A DNA stretch of 53,223 bases, from NCBI GenBank assembly GCA_002316295.1, contig DCDF01000112.1, forward strand, positions 1 to 53,223, in the 5' to 3' direction. The DNA comes from Syntrophaceae bacterium UBA1062. GTDB taxonomy: Bacteria > Desulfobacterota > Desulfomonilia > UBA1062. Position 1 is the stretch's first letter, and each line of letters starts with the position of its first letter. A model generated the notes under the pieces. That model saw only the letters and a list, made by a program, of their open reading frames with translations. It was not told the DNA's origin and searched no databases. Both the position numbers and the translations under genes were made by a program. Below are positions 40,635 through 48,273 of this stretch, piece after piece.

Positions 40635-41267
40635 CTAATCCAGCAGATGGTTCTCAACCGCGTAGAACGTCATCTGCGCGTTGTTCTTCATGTTCATCTT
40701 TTCCAGTATCCTGGCCCGGTAGGTGCTGATCGTCTTGACGCTCAGATTCAGCTCGCGGCTCACCTCGGTGACGGTCTTGCCGGCCGCGAGCATGAGCATG
40801 ACCTGGTATTCGCGGTCGGAAAGCCGCTCGTGAGGCTGCTGCTGTGTGTGCTGATCGATTTCCGATGCAAGGATCTCGGCCAGCGACATGCTGATATACT
40901 TGCCTCCGCTCAATACCTTGCGCATCGCCTTGATAAGCTCGTTCGGGGCGCTCGCCTTGGTGAGGTATCCCGATGCCCCCGCCCTCAGCGCCCGCACGGC
41001 ATACTGGTCTTCGGGATAGATGCTCAGGACGAGAATCGCGGTATTCGGCCGGATCTGCCGGATCTCGCTTATGATCTCGAGCCCGGATCGTTTGGGCATT
41101 GCAAGGTCCAGCAGCACCAGATCGCAGGGCTCTTTTCTGAGGAATTCGAGCACCTCGTTTCCGTCGCTCGCCTCACCGATAATCTTGATATCAGGTTCTT
41201 CAGCGATGATCTGCTTCAGCCCGGTTCTGACTATGGGATGATCATCAGCGATGAGTACCTTCGGCAT
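40635..41267 (-). CDS. NarL/FixJ-type (LuxR HTH) response regulator
   Basis: 210 aa. ATG 41267 is chosen because AAGGAG lies at proper distance; a GTG at 41273 sits too close to it. The receiver domain has DDHPIVRTGL, the phospho-acceptor D54 in LVLLDLAMP, Thr/Ser in LVLSIYPED and Lys in GYLTKAS. The C-terminal HTH is LSDREYQVMLMLAAGKTVTE with LNLSVKTISTYRARILEKM. This is the regulator type served by HisKA_3 kinases such as the one at 20742-23297; no other such kinase is in the window. It converges on the VWA gene and likely regulates the cluster between kinase and regulator. Confidence 0.92.
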   Translation of the reverse strand: MPKVLIADDHPIVRTGLKQIIAEEPDIKIIGEASDGNEVLEFLRKEPCDLVLLDLAMPKRSGLEIISEIRQIRPNTAILVLSIYPEDQYAVRALRAGASGYLTKASAPNELIKAMRKVLSGGKYISMSLAEILASEIDQHTQQQPHERLSDREYQVMLMLAAGKTVTEVSRELNLSVKTISTYRARILEKMNMKNNAQMTFYAVENHLLD

Positions 41268-41526
41268 GTTCACTCCTTCTTTGTCGGCCGGCCGCGGTAT
41301 GTCGCGATACGCGAGACATCATTGCCGGCGTCGATTCGTAGTTGCACAATTGTATCCATCTCCTCTTTACAATATTCCTCGCAATGAATCAAAGGTCTCC
41401 TGAGCGGAATCGGGATCGTCCGCATGCAGGGCCATGTTCGGCCCGATCGGGAGATAAAGGGCTAAGGTTACCGACAACGATTTCCGATATTTCTCACAAG
41501 AAACCACATCATCGCAAGGAGGCTTC

Positions 41527-43074
41527 ATGGCGGAAAAGAGGTTGATGGGCGAAATTCTTGTCGAGCTCGGCCTGATCGATGAGCACCGGCTCAGGCATGC
41601 ACTGGAAATTGCCAAGAAAAAACACAGGAAGCTCGGCGAAACTCTCATCCGTCTGGCCTATCTCAGTGAAGACCAGGTGTTGGGGATTCTCAAAAACCTT
41701 GCAGGGGTTCCCGCGATCGACATGAAGAACGGCGTGATCGGCAAAGCCGCCCAGACAGTCCTGCCGCCCGACAGGATGAGAGAGCTGAAGGTCATCCCCA
41801 TGGAGATACGCGACAGGCAGGCGGTGGTCGCCTTTGCGGATCCTCTGAACTATGTGGCGGTTGAAAACGTCAAGTTTCTCCTGAACCGGGATGTCGTACC
41901 CGTCCTGGCATCCGAGGCTCAGGTGGAGGACATACTGGAGCATCTGGAGAGGACAGGGTACGGGAAAAAGAATCTCTCGCTCTCATCGGTCAAAAGGAGC
42001 ATCTCATCGATCACCATCGAGGAGATGAGCCCTTCCAACATACTGAGGCTGCTCGACGATCCGGAGAGCACGGATCTTCACCTCTCCCTGGGAACGGCCC
42101 CGGCCGTACGCACCGGGGGCATCTTCAAGCGCTGCCGCATGCCGATCGTAACACCGGGCATCATGAAAGATTTCCTCAGGGAAGTGATGAGAGAAGAAGA
42201 GAGGCGGGAGCTGGAAGAGAAGAAGGAGGTGGAATTCACCTATCTCAGGCCCGGCGTCGGGAGATACCGCATCAACATGTATTATCAGAAGGGCGGGGAG
42301 GTCACCGTGGCGGTGAAGAAGCTGGTGGAGGACATTCCCTCCCTGGCGTCGCTGGGGCTGCCGGACTCTCTGACCGCTCAGCTCGGGAAAAAGGGGCTGC
42401 TCGTGGTGAGCTCCGCCCGGGGGCAGGGCAAGGACACGACTATCGCCGCCCTGGTCGATCGTATCAACTCCACGAGATGCTGCAATATCATCACCTTTGA
42501 GGACCCAATTGAATATATTCATCACCACAAGTCTTCAAACGTCAACCAGCGGGAGCTGGGAAAAGACACGGGCCGTGATTTCTCCGAGATTTTCGACCGC
42601 GTCAACAACCATGATCCCGATGTGCTCGTGATTTCCGACATCAAAGACGCCTTTATGGTCGAGACCGCGATTCTTGCGGCACAGAAGGGCATTCTGGTGA
42701 TCATCGGGCTCAATGCCGTCGACGTGTTCAGCGCCATCGAGCAGTTGATATCAACCCTCTCGGATGATTACATGAAGGCGCTTTTCTCGCGCTCGCTGCT
42801 CGCCGCCTTCGCCCAGCGTCTCATCTGGTCCAGGAGCTCGAAGAAGAGGATGCTCATATGGGAGCACCTCCTGGGAACGCCCCGGGTCCAGAAATTTATC
42901 AGAGATGACAAGATCTATTATATCAAAGGCCAGGCCACGTCCCTGAAAGGGGAGTATTTCCCGATGGAGGAGAGCCTCGCGCGGGCAATCAGAAACGGGC
43001 TGCTCACCGGGGATGCGGTCCTGGAGGAGCCCTGGATCAATCAGGACGTTCTGAGGATCTATCTGGAGCGTTAA
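41527..43074 (+). CDS. GspE/PilT-like ATPase with MshEN domain and degenerate catalytic motifs
   Basis: 515 aa behind AAGGAGG. Residues about 5-65 form an MshEN-like pair of repeats (MGEILVELGLIDEHRL, then KLGETLIRLAYLSEDQVL), the fold that can bind c-di-GMP. From about residue 160 it follows PilT: an Asp-box-like IITFEDPIEYIHH and NQRELGKDTGRDF are kept. Walker A is RGQGKDTT, with Lys302 kept but Asp303 in place of Ser/Thr. The Walker B region is VLVISDIKD instead of VLVGEMRD, and the His box (LHT) is GLNA. ATP hydrolysis is therefore doubtful. No pilin or secretin gene lies nearby. It may be a c-di-GMP-responsive regulator of a motor encoded elsewhere. Confidence 0.82.
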   Translation: MAEKRLMGEILVELGLIDEHRLRHALEIAKKKHRKLGETLIRLAYLSEDQVLGILKNLAGVPAIDMKNGVIGKAAQTVLPPDRMRELKVIPMEIRDRQAVVAFADPLNYVAVENVKFLLNRDVVPVLASEAQVEDILEHLERTGYGKKNLSLSSVKRSISSITIEEMSPSNILRLLDDPESTDLHLSLGTAPAVRTGGIFKRCRMPIVTPGIMKDFLREVMREEERRELEEKKEVEFTYLRPGVGRYRINMYYQKGGEVTVAVKKLVEDIPSLASLGLPDSLTAQLGKKGLLVVSSARGQGKDTTIAALVDRINSTRCCNIITFEDPIEYIHHHKSSNVNQRELGKDTGRDFSEIFDRVNNHDPDVLVISDIKDAFMVETAILAAQKGILVIIGLNAVDVFSAIEQLISTLSDDYMKALFSRSLLAAFAQRLIWSRSSKKRMLIWEHLLGTPRVQKFIRDDKIYYIKGQATSLKGEYFPMEESLARAIRNGLLTGDAVLEEPWINQDVLRIYLER

Positions 43075-43107
43075 GTGTAGCGATTCCCACCGCCTCTCGT
43101 CAGAAAC

Positions 43108-43121
43108 GAGCGCTCATTCAT
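43108..43121 (+). repeat. Motif GAGCGCTCATTCAT upstream of the ATP synthase c gene
   Basis: Differs at one base from GAGTGCTCATTCAT at 45271-45284 upstream of rnfA. Its core GAGCGCTC is palindromic. Possible binding site of a regulator shared by the two energy-conservation loci. Confidence 0.4.
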
Positions 43122-43172
43122 CGAACATTTTGCTTGCATCGGTGATTTCAATAGTGTATTTAATGAACCATG

Positions 43173-43193
43173 ATTCAGAATAATACTCTGAAT
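43173..43193 (+). promoter_or_regulatory. Inverted repeat upstream of the ATP synthase c gene
   Basis: ATTCAGA (43173-43179) and TCTGAAT (43187-43193) are perfectly complementary, 7-nt spacer, in an AT-rich stretch 30 nt before the start codon; possible operator or leader hairpin. Confidence 0.4.
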
Positions 43194-43222
43194 TCATAAA
43201 TAAAAACTTCGAGGAGTGTGCG

Positions 43223-43585
43223 ATGAGCAGATCTAAGACCTTTGTATTCGTTGCCTTTATGTTATTCGCCGTTTCCAGCGTTGCTTTTGCCACAGATGGA
43301 GTTACCGCAGGATATGTAGACTGGGCTAAAATCATCTTCGTAGCAGCATCTCTGCTGGCAGCAGGACTCTGTATGGGACTCGGCGCCATTGGTGCCGGTG
43401 CCGGCATGGGTAACGCGACGTCCGGGGCAACCGAAGCGGTCGGCCGCAACCCCAATGCTCAGGGAAAGATCATGCTCACCCTTATGGTCGGTCTTGCAAT
43501 GACCGAATCCATCGCGATTTACGCCCTTGTTGTAACCCTGATCATTCTCTATGCAAACCCCTTCAAAGCCATTATACTGGGTTAG
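43223..43585 (+). CDS. atpE: ATP synthase F0 subunit c, standalone
   Basis: 120 aa: a cleavable-looking signal sequence (MSRSKTFVFVAFMLFAV, to about residue 24), then the two-helix hairpin. Helix 1 is glycine-rich (LCMGLGAIGAGAGMG), the loop has GRNPNAQ, and helix 2 has the ion-binding E95 in AMTESIAIYALV. Ser96 and Tyr100 match Na+-binding c subunits (E-S-x-x-x-Y), but the helix 1 position of the sodium-binding Gln is Met62, so the coupling ion is uncertain. No other ATP synthase gene is adjacent; atpB and F1 genes must be elsewhere. AAACTTCGAGGAG precedes the start. Confidence 0.92.
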   Translation: MSRSKTFVFVAFMLFAVSSVAFATDGVTAGYVDWAKIIFVAASLLAAGLCMGLGAIGAGAGMGNATSGATEAVGRNPNAQGKIMLTLMVGLAMTESIAIYALVVTLIILYANPFKAIILG

Positions 43586-43780
43586 GGGGAACTGAATCGA
43601 TGATTCTTCAGGAGCCGACGAGAAGCGGGCCGCCATCCTACGCTGATGGCTGGCCGAGGCATCAACGCCTTCTGGAGGCGCCCGGGGAGATCGGAGAACC
43701 GTCTTCCCGGGACGGTACAGCGGCCCCGGCCGTGTCGTCGGTTCGTAATCTGATTGTTTTCAGACGTGCAGGAGATTGAT

Positions 43781-45055
43781 ATGGATCAGGAAGCCAAGAC
43801 CAGTTTCAGTTTTGCCAGTATTGCCGTGAGCTTCTTTATCCTCATCGTGCTTCCCCTTACCATCACGGGAGTTATCATCAGCAAGGGGGTTGTCAGGGTG
43901 GGGGAGGAGGCGACGCAGGCAAACCTACGCGTACTCGACGATAGTCAGAAGCTGTCGATAGGCGCTAGGGCTCAGGCTGTGGCGGATGCTGTCGCCCAGT
44001 TCCTTTCGGATGTGGAAAAGGATATCCGGATAGCTTCGATCCTTCCCCGGGATGAGAAATCGTATGCCACCTTCCTCAAGTCGAACACGAGGGGGGTAGT
44101 GCAGCCCTCACAAATGGGTGTGGTGAGAGTTCCCGTACCCGTGTATGACGAGATCGCCTTTCTGAACAGGGAGGGCAGGGTGGTCCTGAAGGTTACAGCC
44201 GACGGCACGGCCGTTGCCGGGGACGGCTCATACGCACAGGAGGATTTTTTCCAGCGGGCGAAGGGGTTGGCCCCCGGAGAGTTCTACATGGGGCCTGTGG
44301 TGGGGGCCGATGTGAGCAGGGCGGAATATGAAGAGGGCAAGCGTTTCGAGGGCACCATCCGCCTGGCATCGCCCGTGTTCGATTCCAGCGGATTTGCAGG
44401 AGTCGTCGAGCTCTCGCTGAATGCGGTGCACCTTGCGGAGTTCACCGACCACATCATTCCGACGGAGCCCGGCATGGTATTCGCCGATGTACAGGTGGAG
44501 GACAAGAATTTCGCCTTCATGGTGTACCGCGACGGGATGATCATTTCCCATCCGGCCGACTATGTTATCTGGGGGTACGATGCAAACAACCAGCCCGCTC
44601 CTGTTTGGGATGAGACGAACTACGCTCAGCTCTCCCAGACCGGCGAGGGTGGGATGAATGTCCTCAGCATGGGATTCCTCGACGAGAACCTTCCCAAGCT
44701 CCACGCCCTTGCCTCCGAAGGCAAGGCGGGGTCGCTTACCTATACCAAGGAAGATTCCCGGGTCTTCGTGGCGTATGCGCCGATTCCGTATTATGGAGGC
44801 GGGTTCAGCAAGCCGCAGGGCTTCGGCTGGGTGGGGATGATCGTCGATATCGACAAGTATCACAATCTGAGCCAGCAGAAGGTGCAGGAGATTCAGGCAA
44901 AGGTGGAGAGATGGCAGAAGTCCAGCATCGTGGTCGTCTTCGTATCGCTCATTCTTCTCTTCATCATCGCGTTGATCCTTGCGCGCGGTCTCTATCGGTC
45001 CATCCAGAAGGCGAGCAAGGACTCCGATACGCCTCTGCAGGATGACGAAGACTAG
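43781..45055 (+). CDS. Membrane-anchored Cache-domain protein without output domain
   Basis: 424 aa from ATG 43781 behind CAGGAG. One helix near residues 10-32 and another near 385-408 bracket a periplasmic region of about 350 residues with double-Cache features: GSYAQEDFFQRAKG and VSRAEYEEGKRFEGTIRLASPVF-like first module (kept motif YMGPVV and LASPVFDSSGFAGVVELS), then a second module with MVYRDGMIISHP and VFVAYAPIPYYG. After the last helix only about 20 acidic residues remain (SDTPLQDDED), so no HAMP, kinase, cyclase or MCP domain. It could be a sensory subunit for a separate signalling protein. A terminator follows. Confidence 0.8.
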   Translation: MDQEAKTSFSFASIAVSFFILIVLPLTITGVIISKGVVRVGEEATQANLRVLDDSQKLSIGARAQAVADAVAQFLSDVEKDIRIASILPRDEKSYATFLKSNTRGVVQPSQMGVVRVPVPVYDEIAFLNREGRVVLKVTADGTAVAGDGSYAQEDFFQRAKGLAPGEFYMGPVVGADVSRAEYEEGKRFEGTIRLASPVFDSSGFAGVVELSLNAVHLAEFTDHIIPTEPGMVFADVQVEDKNFAFMVYRDGMIISHPADYVIWGYDANNQPAPVWDETNYAQLSQTGEGGMNVLSMGFLDENLPKLHALASEGKAGSLTYTKEDSRVFVAYAPIPYYGGGFSKPQGFGWVGMIVDIDKYHNLSQQKVQEIQAKVERWQKSSIVVVFVSLILLFIIALILARGLYRSIQKASKDSDTPLQDDED

Positions 45056-45092
45056 TACATGAGCGCATATCAAGCGCAATAGAAGTATCCGG

Positions 45093-45136
45093 GGAGAACA
45101 ACGGCTGCCGTTCTTCAAAGCCGTTGTCCTCCCTGT
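45093..45136 (+). terminator. Terminator after the Cache gene
   Basis: GGAGAACAACGGCT (45093-45106) pairs with AGCCGTTGTCCTCC (45119-45132) with one mismatch, followed by CTGTTTT. Confidence 0.75.
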
Positions 45137-45270
45137 TTTGCCTCAGCTCTGTTGTCCTGGCGAAAGAGGGTGCACAGGGTGAACAAAAATCCTTCCAGAG
45201 TTATTCCGTTATCCGAATATGTCACACACAGTTTCTATATAAAAACCCGTGTGATATACGGGCAATAAAA

Positions 45271-45284
45271 TGAGTGCTCATTCA
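45271..45284 (+). repeat. Motif GAGTGCTCATTCAT upstream of rnfA
   Basis: Part of a 16-bp imperfect palindrome (ATGAGTGCTCATTCAT, 45269-45284) in an AT-rich 200-bp stretch; one base different from 43108-43121 upstream of atpE. The rest of the 349-bp gap 45056-45404 holds only the terminator and promoter listed here. Confidence 0.4.
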
Positions 45285-45342
45285 TGAGTAATATAATAGC
45301 CAATAAATACAATATGCTATAAAAGCTGACCTGAAGATAGTG

Positions 45343-45373
45343 TTGACATGTTTACGAACTTCTGATTAAGTTC
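45343..45373 (+). promoter_or_regulatory. Probable rnf-nfn promoter with overlapping inverted repeat
   Basis: TTGACA (45343-45348), a 17-bp spacer, TTAAGT (45366-45371). GAACTT (45356-45361) and AAGTTC (45368-45373) form a perfect inverted repeat covering spacer and -10 box, so a repressor could act here. The -10 itself is weak. Confidence 0.5.
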
Positions 45374-45404
45374 AACTGGCTCGAATCGCACAGGAGGCAG
45401 GCAC

Positions 45405-45980
45405 ATGTACTACATATTATTGATCGTGGGTGCGGCTCTGGTAAACAATTTCGTCCTGGCTCGCTTCCTTGGAATCTGCCCCTTCATGGGAGTTTCCAAA
45501 AGTATCGACACGTCCGTCGGAATGAGCATGGCGGTTATTTTCGTCATGACTCTGGCTTCGTTCGTCACGTGGCTGATCAACTTCTATCTGCTCGTTCCCT
45601 TCGAGCTGCAGTATCTGCAGACCATTGCGTTCATCCTGGTAATAGCGGCGCTGGTTCAACTCGTGGAGATGATCATCCAGCGGGTCAGCCCGCCTCTGTA
45701 CCAGGCGCTGGGGATCTATCTTCCCCTGATCACGACGAACTGCGCGGTCTTAGGTGTGGCCATTCTCAATATCCAGCTGGGATACAACCTGCTCGATGCA
45801 TGCATCTTCGCAGCGGGCGCAGCTCTCGGCTTCGGTCTGGCTCTGGTGATCTTCGCCGGCATGAGGGAGGGCTTCGAGCTCAACAACATACCCGAGGCCT
45901 TTCGAGGAACCCCCATCGCCCTCATTACAGCCGGCATACTCTCCCTCGCTTTCATGGGATTTTCAGGATTGGTGAAATAA
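45405..45980 (+). CDS. rnfA: Rnf complex subunit RnfA
   Basis: 191 aa, six membrane helices, with the typical start (LLIVGAALVNNFVLARFLGICPFMGVS), a helix containing QLVEMIIQRVSPPLYQALGIYLPLITTNCAVLG, and EGFELNNIPEAFRG near the end. RnfA and RnfE are homologous, inverted partners that form the membrane core, with a [2Fe-2S] or similar cluster between their conserved Cys (CPF and NCAVLG). Rnf couples ferredoxin:NAD+ oxidoreduction to Na+ or H+ transport. AGGAGGCAGG precedes the start. First gene of rnfABCDGE-nfnAB. Confidence 0.96.
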   Translation: MYYILLIVGAALVNNFVLARFLGICPFMGVSKSIDTSVGMSMAVIFVMTLASFVTWLINFYLLVPFELQYLQTIAFILVIAALVQLVEMIIQRVSPPLYQALGIYLPLITTNCAVLGVAILNIQLGYNLLDACIFAAGAALGFGLALVIFAGMREGFELNNIPEAFRGTPIALITAGILSLAFMGFSGLVK

Positions 45981-45981
45981 G

Positions 45982-46956
45982 ATGATCAGTTCAATATTGC
46001 TGCTGGGTGGAATAGGTTTTCTGGCCGCCCTCATTCTGGGGGTGTCCGCGGTAACCTTTGCCGTGAAAATGGACCCGCGGGAGCAGGCGGTTCTGGAACA
46101 TCTTCCGGGCGCGAACTGCGGCGCCTGCGGGTACGCGGGCTGTGCCGCATTCGCCCACGAGATCACGACGAATGCGGAGGCCGAGATGGCCTGCCCTGCG
46201 GTCAACGAAGAGGCGCTTCAGGCGATATCCGAGGTGCTGGGGAGGACTCTGGGAGGCAGTGCTCCTCTCATCGCCTGTGTTCGCTGCAAGGGCGTCCCCG
46301 AACAGACAGTCAACCGGTATGAATACGTGGGGCCGAAGGATTGCCGGGCCGCACAGCTCGTCGCCGGCGGATCGAAGGGATGCCGGTACGGCTGTCTGGG
46401 GCTGGGCACCTGTGAAGCCGTCTGTCCGTTCGCCGCTATCATGATGGGTGAGGACGGGCTCCCCCATGTGATCGAATCGCTGTGCACCGGGTGCGGCAAA
46501 TGCATCGATGCTTGTCCCCGGAGTATCATCCAGCTCATCCCCCGCTCCGGAAATTATTATGTGGGCTGTATCTCCAAGGACATCGCAAAGGACATGAAGC
46601 CGCTGTGCAAGGTCGGATGCATCAAGTGCGGCATCTGCGCGGACATATGTCCGTTCGAGGCGATCACGGTCTCCAAGGATGCATCGGCTGTCATCGAACA
46701 GAGTAAGTGCAACAGGTGCGGTCTCTGCGTGAGCGTGTGCCCCACCGGGATCATCGCAGCGGTCAGGATGCCGGGGAAGGTCCGCATAAGCCCCGAGAAG
46801 TGCAAGGGGTGCAGCATATGCGAGCAGGTGTGCCCGGTAGAGGCGATCTCGGGCAAAGTCAAGGAGCCGTATCTGGTGAATGAAGGCAAGTGCATAGGCT
46901 GCGGGCTGTGCATCGAGAAATGTCCGGCGGATGCCATAGAGAGGATCATTTCATGA
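45982..46956 (+). CDS. rnfB: Rnf complex subunit RnfB (polyferredoxin)
   Basis: 324 aa, beginning 1 nt after rnfA. An N-terminal membrane helix (SSILLLGGIGFLAALILG) is followed by the Fe-S domain GANCGACGYAGCAAF and then several ferredoxin motifs: CRYGCLGLGTCEAVCP, CTGCGKCIDACP, CIKCGICADICP, CNRCGLCVSVCP, CKGCSICEQVCP and CIGCGLCIEKCP. This extended form, longer than the roughly 190-aa gammaproteobacterial RnfB, is typical of anaerobes. It receives electrons from reduced ferredoxin and feeds RnfC or the core. Confidence 0.95.
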   Translation: MISSILLLGGIGFLAALILGVSAVTFAVKMDPREQAVLEHLPGANCGACGYAGCAAFAHEITTNAEAEMACPAVNEEALQAISEVLGRTLGGSAPLIACVRCKGVPEQTVNRYEYVGPKDCRAAQLVAGGSKGCRYGCLGLGTCEAVCPFAAIMMGEDGLPHVIESLCTGCGKCIDACPRSIIQLIPRSGNYYVGCISKDIAKDMKPLCKVGCIKCGICADICPFEAITVSKDASAVIEQSKCNRCGLCVSVCPTGIIAAVRMPGKVRISPEKCKGCSICEQVCPVEAISGKVKEPYLVNEGKCIGCGLCIEKCPADAIERIIS

Positions 46957-48272
46957 AAACGTTCAAGGGCGGCATTCATCCACCTGAAGAGAAGAAACTC
47001 GTCAAGGACAATCCCATTGTCGATTTTCCCTTGATCTCCCGATTCTATGTGCTGGTCCAGCAGCATCTGGGCGCCCCGGCAAAGCCGATTGTCAGCGCCG
47101 GAGACGAGGTCAGGAAGGGCCAGGTTCTCTCGGAGCCTCTGGGGTTTGTGTCTGTGCCCGTTCATGCGCCTACCTCGGGCAAGGTGAAAGAGATCGGCAG
47201 GATGGTTCACCCCGTAACCGGGCTCCTGGCTCCCTGCATCGTCATCGATGCGGACGGCAAGGATGAATGGGCGGACGGATTGCCGCTGGAGCGCGATCCG
47301 TTCTCCATGAGCAGAGAGGAGCTCCTCAACGCCATCAAGTCGGCCGGGATCGTGGGCATGGGCGGAGCGACGTTCCCCACCCATGTGAAGCTCTCTCCCC
47401 CCAAGGACAAGCCCATCGACACCTTTATCGTAAACGGTGCAGAGTGCGAGCCATATCTTTCTTCGGACCACCGGCTCATGCTCGAACAGCCCGACCGGAT
47501 ACTCCAGGGGACACGGGTCGCCATGAGGATCCTGGGACTCGACAGGGCGACCATCGCCGTGGAGGCGAACAAGCCGGATGCCATCAGGCTCCTGCGGGAA
47601 AAGGCGCCAGCCGATATCCAGATCGAGGCCCTGAAGGTCAAGTATCCGCAGGGCGCCGAGAAACAACTCATCAATGCGCTTACGAAGCGGGAAGTTCCTT
47701 CCGGCGGCCTGCCCATGGACGTGGGCGCGGTCGTTCAGAACGCCGGCACCTGCGCCGCTGTCTGGGACGCCTGCGCACGCGGCATACCCCTCATCGAGCG
47801 GATCACCTCGGTGACCGGCAGAGGGGTCGTCCAGCCGAAGAACATCCGGGTGCGTGTGGGTACTCTCGTCCGAGAGGTCATCGAATTCTGCGGCGGTCTC
47901 AATGAAGCCGCCAAGATCATATTCGGAGGTCCCATGATGGGAATCGCCCAGTTCACCCAGGAGATTCCTATCATGAAAGGCACTTCGGGCGTCTTGGTCC
48001 TGAGAGAAGAGGATACCAACATCACCCTCTATTCCGCATGCATATCCTGCGGCAGATGTGTGGAGGCGTGCCCCATGGGGCTGATCCCTTCGGTCCTGAG
48101 CAAGCTCGGGGAGAAGGGGATGTGGGAGAAGGCCGTTGAGAACAACCTGCTGGATTGTGTGGAGTGCGGGAGCTGTACCTATGTATGCCCGGCGAACAGA
48201 CCCATTGTTCATTTTGTAAAACATCTGAAGGCACTCAGTCGTGCAGCCAGTGCCAAGAGTAAAGGGGCATGA
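46953..48272 (+). CDS. rnfC: Rnf complex subunit RnfC (NADH-binding)
   Basis: 439 aa from ATG 46953, overlapping the rnfB stop as ATGA; a longer upstream start would run far into rnfB. It has the RnfC barrel-sandwich N-terminus (GGIHPPEEK, then SVPVHAPTSGKVKEIG), the NADH/FMN domain (GIVGMGGATFPTHVK, then FIVNGAECEPYLSSDHRLM), an SLBB region, and two [4Fe-4S] motifs (CISCGRCVEACP and CVECGSCTYVCP). It is a peripheral cytoplasmic subunit exchanging electrons with NAD+/NADH. Confidence 0.95.
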   Translation: MKTFKGGIHPPEEKKLVKDNPIVDFPLISRFYVLVQQHLGAPAKPIVSAGDEVRKGQVLSEPLGFVSVPVHAPTSGKVKEIGRMVHPVTGLLAPCIVIDADGKDEWADGLPLERDPFSMSREELLNAIKSAGIVGMGGATFPTHVKLSPPKDKPIDTFIVNGAECEPYLSSDHRLMLEQPDRILQGTRVAMRILGLDRATIAVEANKPDAIRLLREKAPADIQIEALKVKYPQGAEKQLINALTKREVPSGGLPMDVGAVVQNAGTCAAVWDACARGIPLIERITSVTGRGVVQPKNIRVRVGTLVREVIEFCGGLNEAAKIIFGGPMMGIAQFTQEIPIMKGTSGVLVLREEDTNITLYSACISCGRCVEACPMGLIPSVLSKLGEKGMWEKAVENNLLDCVECGSCTYVCPANRPIVHFVKHLKALSRAASAKSKGA

Positions 48273-48273
48273 A

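Noticed and set aside
40626..40645. TGGCAC followed by a GC pair region as a sigma-54 promoter
   Set aside because: No TTGC element at the required distance and it lies at the 3' end of the response-regulator gene.
20742..41267. Bacterial microcompartment locus around the GRE
   Set aside because: No shell-domain protein, CoA-acylating aldehyde dehydrogenase or phosphotransacylase was found among the genes.
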